From Bacteroidales bacterium UBA1064 (GTDB lineage Bacteria > Bacteroidota > Bacteroidia > Bacteroidales > Tenuifilaceae), in the NCBI GenBank assembly GCA_002316235.1, contig DCDD01000150.1, positions 1-12,388 on the forward strand: DNA of 12,388 nt. Reading direction: 5' to 3'. Below, piece by piece: positions 7,982 through 12,388 of the stretch. The notes under the pieces are model-generated. The model did not search any database, was not told the origin of the DNA, and saw only the letters and a program-made list of their open reading frames with translations. The first letter of the stretch is position 1, and every line of letters starts with the position of its first letter. Both the position numbers and the translations under genes were made by a program.

Positions 7982-8521
7982 TTATACTGTTAAGTCGTTT
8001 TCATTTTGAATTTCCACGCCTTTTTTGAAAATAGTCGCAATAATATAGATTATAGCTCCCATTAAAATAAATGCTTGACTGTCTGCCCAAAATTGGTTCA
8101 AGTTGTCGGTAACAAAACCGTGATGCATTAAATTTTTAACTAACTGTCTGGCAATGAAACTTATTAGTCCAATTGAAAGGGTGTAATAACTAATTAGTGA
8201 AAATTGTCTTGCAACAAAGGTGCTGAACGGTTTTGACAAATCCATTTTGTGCATTAGTCTGATAACTGTGTAAAATAGACAGGCTTTTAAAATTGAAATG
8301 GTTAGAATAAAGCTATAGACACCGAAAAAAGCTAATCTACTGTCGTTATACATTTCAGTTAAGTCCAACTTTTGATAAAGATTTTGGACAAATTCAGGCT
8401 TATACAGACTGAAAAAGAAATTTACTATTAAGCCTCCTGCCTCAATGGACAAGCCGATAAAAATGAGCCAAGCCACGATATATAAGCCCCAAAATACTAA
8501 GTTGTTTGTTCTTGTTGCCAT
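7982..8521 (-). CDS. DUF2975 domain four-helix membrane protein
   Basis: A 179-residue integral membrane protein with no signal peptide and four hydrophobic segments at about 8-37, 64-90, 106-127 and 148-165. The C-terminal end, with a final membrane helix followed by F-K-K-G-V-E-I-Q-N-E-N-D-L-T-V, is the hallmark ending of the DUF2975 family. The function of the family is not established; its members commonly sit directly beside a short XRE regulator, as here. The base composition is lower in GC than in the flanking genes: two hand-counted 60-base stretches here give 35% and 30%, against 53% in the Dcp gene and 50% in the large protein downstream. That suggests acquisition by transfer or a region under different constraints. 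A match to the phylum's -7 element lies 27 bases upstream of the start. Confidence 0.9.
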   Translation of the reverse strand: MATRTNNLVFWGLYIVAWLIFIGLSIEAGGLIVNFFFSLYKPEFVQNLYQKLDLTEMYNDSRLAFFGVYSFILTISILKACLFYTVIRLMHKMDLSKPFSTFVARQFSLISYYTLSIGLISFIARQLVKNLMHHGFVTDNLNQFWADSQAFILMGAIIYIIATIFKKGVEIQNENDLTV

Positions 8522-8547
8522 TGCTATTATTTTTAAGGTTGATGAAA

Positions 8548-8555
8548 CAAAAGTA
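8548..8555 (-). promoter_or_regulatory. Candidate -7 promoter element for the DUF2975-XRE operon
   Basis: On the minus strand this reads TACTTTTG, an exact match to TAnnTTTG. It ends 26 bases upstream of the ATG at 8521, which gives a short leader. The upstream region is extremely AT-rich and has no clear TTG at -33, so the match carries less weight than it would elsewhere. Confidence 0.45.
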
Positions 8556-8788
8556 ATAATAAATTATTGAAAATAGATAAAATAATATTAAATATCAATA
8601 AAATTTATCTGAAAAAGATGAAATACTAAACTAGATGTTTGATTTTCTGTAGTTTGTAGTTTTAAGTGTAGTTGGTAAAAATGGTCAGAGTTAAGTAGGT
8701 TTACTTGGTGCCAGGTAGTTATCTTACAGTATTAGCCAACAACTTGTAATTGTGCATGTACTTAAATCAAATTATACCAGAGGTATTC

Positions 8789-8822
8789 TTTGTCCCATAA
8801 ATGTTTCTACCTTTATATTTTG
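8789..8822 (+). promoter_or_regulatory. Candidate promoter of the multidomain ATP-binding protein gene
   Basis: TTTG at 8789-8792 and TATATTTTG at 8814-8822 are separated by 21 bases. This fits the Bacteroidota pattern (TTG/TTTG, 19-21 bases, TAnnTTTG) except for one extra T in the second element. The site is 34 bases upstream of the ATG at 8857 and would lie inside the coding region if the upstream ATG at 8752 were used, which argues for the 8857 start. Confidence 0.5.
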
Positions 8823-8846
8823 GAATGGATTTCTGAAGTCGATTTT

Positions 8847-8850
8847 GAGG
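8847..8850 (+). promoter_or_regulatory. Ribosome binding site supporting the start at 8857
   Basis: GAGG sits six bases before the ATG at 8857, an ideal Shine-Dalgarno spacing. No comparable site precedes the in-frame ATG at 8752, so this helps decide the start. Confidence 0.5.
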
Positions 8851-8856
8851 ATATCA

Positions 8857-11800
8857 ATGGAAAATCAAACTAATCCCGAGGAATTCTACCGCCTGCTCGC
8901 CATATCGAAAGAGCGGATGAAGGAGTTGGCTGCAATTAACAACTTGGTTTCCATAATAAAGGAGAACAAGCCAATTCCAGAAACGCTTTACCAGCTTTGT
9001 CTTGTTTTAGCAGATGCTTGGCAGTACCCCGAGTACACAGCAGTAAGGATTAGGTATGGGCAGTATGAGTTTCAAACCCGTAACTTTAGGGAAACGCCTT
9101 GGAGCCAAAAGGAGGAGTTTGAATCTATTGATGGAATAAGGGGTTTACTGGAGGTTTACTACACCCAAAAATTTCCGGAAGCTGATGAAGGCCCTTTTCT
9201 GAAGGAAGAGCGCGACCTGATTAAAAACCTATCCAACATAATAGTTGGCTATATTAACAGCGTAAAGGGTCAGGAAGTTCTTAAAGATAAGGCTAAGCCA
9301 AAACGTAGAGGTTTTGAGGTTGAGCCCCAAAGCAAAAGCCTGCTTCAGCGATTTATCAACCAGCAGAATGTAGATAGGGATATCTACCACGATTTGATGC
9401 CCTTTAAGGTGCATGAGATTTTGCTTATTTCCACGCTGTACGACGCCTACAGCATTGAGAAGGAGGACCGGCTGACGGACAATATTCTAGGAGAGTACAC
9501 AAAGTTGAGCCTTTCCAGCGTGCCCCGAATTACAGGGGTTTCCAATCTTGATGAGGCTCTTGATAAGCTGGAGGAGCGCTACTTTAACATGATTATCATC
9601 ATGATGGGCGCCGATACGGTTGCCCCCCTAAAGATGGCCCAGCGCATTAAGGGCGAGTACAACCATATTCCAATTTACCTGCTGGTAAATAATAGCGTGA
9701 TTGTTGATGAGATGGAGAAAAATCCTGTTGCCATTACCGGCATCGACAGGATGTTTGTGTGGAACGGGGAACCAAAGATTTTTTTCTCCATGATCAAGCT
9801 ACTCGAGGATAGGGTCAATATTGAGAATGATACCCGTATTGCGCTCATAAGGTTAATCCTGTTGGTTGAGGACTCCCCAAAATACTACTCCCGATACCTG
9901 CCTCTACTCTATGGTAGTGTACTTGACCAAACCAAAAGGATGATCGAGGACGTTAGCACCGACGAGCTTTACAAGGTATTACGGATTAGGATTCGACCAA
10001 AAATACTCCTGGCCGAGAACTACGAGGAGGCCATGGAGCTGTTCTCACGTTACAAGGATTTCATGCTTTGCGTGATTTCCGATGTCAAGTTCTTTAGGAA
10101 GGGGAAGCTGGACGAGCATGCTGGGGTGAGCCTGGTTGAGCAGGTGCGTAAGGAGTTGCCCAATTTGCCCATTATTCTGCAGTCGTTCGACAGGTCCAAT
10201 GAGGAAACCGCGCTTAAGCTCAAGGTGGCATTTTTGGACAAGAATTCGGAGAGCCTGATGCTCGACATCAAGAATTTCCTGAGCAACTACCTGGGATTTG
10301 GCGATTTTGTGTTTAAGGATAGCGAGGGCAACCCCATTACCATTGCCTCCACCATGGAGGAGTTTGAGAAGGCTCTGAGGATAATACCTGACGAGAGCCT
10401 TTTGTATCATGCCCAGAAGAATCACTTTTCCATGTGGCTGGCCGCCAGGGGTGAAATTCAAGTTGCACGAATCATACATCCTTCAAGAATAGACGATTTC
10501 TCGGGTCCCGATGAAATTCGCGAGTACCTTATTTTGTCCCTCAGGAAGTACAGGCAGGAAAAGCGTAGAGGGAAGATAGTTACCTTTGATAGCGATTGGA
10601 TGGTTGATGAAAGCAACATTGTTAGCCTGGCCGATGGTTCTTTCGGGGGAAAGGGGAGGGGATTGTCGTTTATCAACACCCTGCTCTACACGTTTGATGT
10701 TTCGCAGTACACCCCCAACATCAACCTGCACACCCCAAGAACATCCATTATCGGCACAAACGAGTTTGAGAACTTCATGGCTAACAATAGCCTTTACGAG
10801 GTGGTTTTCAGCGCTAAAAGCTACGATGAGATTAAACGGTATTTTCTGAAGGCGGAGCTATCAAATCAACTGAAAATCAAGTTGGACAGGTTGCTGCAGA
10901 TTTACTATAGGCCACTTGCCATCCGATCTTCAGGTATGTTGGAAGACTCCATTATGCAGCCTTTTGCGGGTATTTTTGACACCTACATGATTCCTAATGC
11001 CCATGCCGACCGCTCAATCCGACTTCAAAGCCTGATGAACGCCATAAAGCTGGTTTACGCCTCCGTTTTCTCACCCACAGCCCGTGCCTATGTTAAGGCC
11101 ATTAACTTTAAGATTGAAGATGAAAAGATGGCCGTTATTGTTCAGGAGGTGGTGGGAAACAAATTCGAAAACTACTACTATCCCCATATCAGCGGGGTTG
11201 CACAATCATACAACTACTACCCCTTTGGGCACATTAACCCCGAAGATGGATTTGCCAATATAGCCGTGGGGCTTGGCAAGCATGTGGTTGAAGGAGGAAA
11301 ATCCTATCGGTTTTGCCCCCGGTACCCAACCCTAATTAACTACACCCTGGAGGACCTGGTAAAAAATTCTCAAACCGATTTTCTCGCCATTGACCTCAGC
11401 AGGCCAGACTTCGACTTGCTTTCAGGTGACGAGGCTGCCCTTGCGCGTCTGGATATGAGCTATGCCGAGCAACATGGTAATTTAAAGCATTGTGCATCGG
11501 TTTATAGCTCCAACAATAATAGCTTGATTGCCGGAATCGGGCAACCGGGTCCGAGGGTTATCAATTTCCCTAATATTCTCAAGTACAACTATATTCCTCT
11601 TTCCCAAACAATTGATGTAATCCTCGACATTGTAAAGGAAGCCTTTGGCTCCCCCTGCGAAATAGAGTTTGCTGTTGATCTGAATAAGGATGCCAATTTC
11701 AAGGCTTCATTCTTCCTGCTTCAAATTAAACCTCTTATTGGCAACTACAACGAGTATAAGGTGAACCTGGATGAGCTCGATTTGAATAGTGTCATACTCC

Positions 11801-12297
11801 TTTCAAATACAGGAATGGGTAACGGCTCAATTAGTAACCTTTACGATGTGGTGTACATCAAACGAAATGTTTTTGATAAGTCCATGACCCCGACAATGGC
11901 TTTAGAGGTTGAGGCTATTAACGAAAAGCTGGCTACTGAGGGAAAAAATTTCATTCTCATTGGCCCCGGAAGGTGGGGAACCCGCGATAGGTGGATTGGC
12001 ATTCCCGTTACTTGGCCACAAATTTCCAATGCCAAAGTAATTGTCGAGACTAGCTTGGATGATTTTCCCCTCGATGCCTCATCCGGCTCCCACTTTTTTC
12101 ACAATGTTATTTCCATGAACGTGGGATACTGCTCTGTTCCTAACAACGATAGCTTCGCACGAATTGCATGGAGTAAGCTCGATGAGCTACCTGCTTACAA
12201 CGAAACTAAATATTTCAGGCATGTCCGCTTTCCTAAACCTCTGCAGGTTAAAATGGATGGCACGCAACGTTTGATTGTGGTTACTCATGAACCCTGA
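8857..12297 (+). CDS. GAF-like/receiver/PEP-synthase-type ATP-binding multidomain protein
   Basis: A 1146-residue cytosolic protein without signal or membrane segments. Residues 1-145 resemble the GAF-like input region of some sensor kinases (W55-Q-Y-P-E, then F-R-E-T-P-W). Residues 185-325 look like a receiver without its acceptor Asp (M249-M250-G at that position). Residues 334-475 form a second receiver with acidic E338-D339, acceptor D409, S443 and K462, and about 30 extra residues between the acidic pair and D409. Residues 595-960 carry the full ATP-binding motifs of PEP synthase/PPDK: G597-G-K-G, R690-S-S with E696 and F703-A-G, Q763-E764, G805-L-G-K, E935-I-E and Q956-I-K-P. Beyond this I see neither the phosphohistidine domain nor the PEP/pyruvate barrel. 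The C-terminal part has G1036-P-G-R-W-G and S-H1079-F-F-H1082 and is unassigned. A fused signal-responsive ATP-dependent enzyme is inferred; the substrate is unknown. The start at 8857 is preferred over 8752 on promoter and ribosome-site grounds. Confidence 0.85.
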   Translation: MENQTNPEEFYRLLAISKERMKELAAINNLVSIIKENKPIPETLYQLCLVLADAWQYPEYTAVRIRYGQYEFQTRNFRETPWSQKEEFESIDGIRGLLEVYYTQKFPEADEGPFLKEERDLIKNLSNIIVGYINSVKGQEVLKDKAKPKRRGFEVEPQSKSLLQRFINQQNVDRDIYHDLMPFKVHEILLISTLYDAYSIEKEDRLTDNILGEYTKLSLSSVPRITGVSNLDEALDKLEERYFNMIIIMMGADTVAPLKMAQRIKGEYNHIPIYLLVNNSVIVDEMEKNPVAITGIDRMFVWNGEPKIFFSMIKLLEDRVNIENDTRIALIRLILLVEDSPKYYSRYLPLLYGSVLDQTKRMIEDVSTDELYKVLRIRIRPKILLAENYEEAMELFSRYKDFMLCVISDVKFFRKGKLDEHAGVSLVEQVRKELPNLPIILQSFDRSNEETALKLKVAFLDKNSESLMLDIKNFLSNYLGFGDFVFKDSEGNPITIASTMEEFEKALRIIPDESLLYHAQKNHFSMWLAARGEIQVARIIHPSRIDDFSGPDEIREYLILSLRKYRQEKRRGKIVTFDSDWMVDESNIVSLADGSFGGKGRGLSFINTLLYTFDVSQYTPNINLHTPRTSIIGTNEFENFMANNSLYEVVFSAKSYDEIKRYFLKAELSNQLKIKLDRLLQIYYRPLAIRSSGMLEDSIMQPFAGIFDTYMIPNAHADRSIRLQSLMNAIKLVYASVFSPTARAYVKAINFKIEDEKMAVIVQEVVGNKFENYYYPHISGVAQSYNYYPFGHINPEDGFANIAVGLGKHVVEGGKSYRFCPRYPTLINYTLEDLVKNSQTDFLAIDLSRPDFDLLSGDEAALARLDMSYAEQHGNLKHCASVYSSNNNSLIAGIGQPGPRVINFPNILKYNYIPLSQTIDVILDIVKEAFGSPCEIEFAVDLNKDANFKASFFLLQIKPLIGNYNEYKVNLDELDLNSVILLSNTGMGNGSISNLYDVVYIKRNVFDKSMTPTMALEVEAINEKLATEGKNFILIGPGRWGTRDRWIGIPVTWPQISNAKVIVETSLDDFPLDASSGSHFFHNVISMNVGYCSVPNNDSFARIAWSKLDELPAYNETKYFRHVRFPKPLQVKMDGTQRLIVVTHEP

Positions 12298-12360
12298 GTA
12301 TGCTGGAGCGTCTAGCTGGAAGCTTCTACAGTTAAAGAAAAAAATAATTCCAGATTCAGG

Positions 12361-12388
12361 AACTTGTCCGCCAGTAGGCGGACAGGTT
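12361..12388. repeat. GC-rich palindrome at the window end (REP-like or terminator hairpin)
   Basis: AACTTGTCCGCC (12361-12372) pairs with GGCGGACAGGTT (12377-12388) around a 4-base AGTA loop: a 12-bp stem with a single G-T wobble. It lies 63 bases after the stop of the large gene. It may be an intergenic palindromic repeat or the stem of a terminator, but any T-run would lie beyond the window. Confidence 0.65.

Noticed and set aside
8649..8674. Three copies of gtagtt(t/g) that look like a short tandem repeat
   Set aside because: The units are 7 bases, unevenly spaced and in AT-rich non-coding DNA, so chance is a sufficient explanation.
8857..12297. Calling the large protein phosphoenolpyruvate synthase (ppsA)
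   Set aside because: Only the ATP-binding domain motifs are present. The phosphohistidine and PEP/pyruvate-binding parts are not recognisable, and receiver domains replace the usual N-terminus.
1..12388. CRISPR arrays, tRNA or rRNA genes, insertion sequences
   Set aside because: I saw no regularly spaced repeats, no cloverleaf-like or ribosomal sequence and no transposase-like translation in any intergenic stretch.

Overview
The window looks like chromosomal DNA from a member of the Bacteroidota, probably a marine or gut-type Bacteroidales/Marinilabiliales relative. The pointers are a set of exported peptidases of types common in that phylum, a Bacteroidota-style lipoprotein signal, few strong Shine-Dalgarno sites, and three sites that match or nearly match the phylum's -7 promoter element TAnnTTTG. 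The assignment is by protein and promoter style only; there is no rRNA or marker gene here.

Layout. 1-725 (minus) is the N-terminal part of an amidohydrolase-like lipoprotein that runs off the left edge. 726-1029 is non-coding and holds a promoter candidate for that gene and a clear Rho-independent terminator for the next. 1030-3135 (minus) is a secreted Dcp-type M3 metallopeptidase and 3235-5736 (minus) is a secreted S9 serine peptidase of the DPP-IV/prolyl-oligopeptidase type; the two are 99 bases apart and may be co-transcribed. A divergent intergenic region leads to 5991-7601 (plus), a secreted M14 zinc carboxypeptidase-like protein. 7736-8521 (minus) is a tight, AT-rich two-gene module: a four-helix DUF2975 membrane protein followed 3 bases later by a small XRE/Cro-type regulator. 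8857-12297 (plus) is a large multidomain protein: GAF-like sensor region, degenerate receiver, intact receiver, PEP-synthase-type ATP-binding domain, and a C-terminal region I cannot assign. The window ends in a 12-bp-stem palindrome.

How the parts work together. The S9, M3 and M14 enzymes would act on peptides from both ends in the periplasm or at the cell surface, which suggests peptide scavenging. The XRE-DUF2975 pair is a known self-contained regulator/membrane-protein arrangement and is probably unrelated to the peptidases. The 1146-residue protein is the most unusual item: it has the complete ATP-binding motifs of PEP synthase but not the phosphohistidine domain or the PEP/pyruvate barrel in recognisable form, and it is fused to receiver domains. 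It is therefore better read as a signal-controlled ATP-dependent enzyme of unknown substrate than as a gluconeogenic enzyme.
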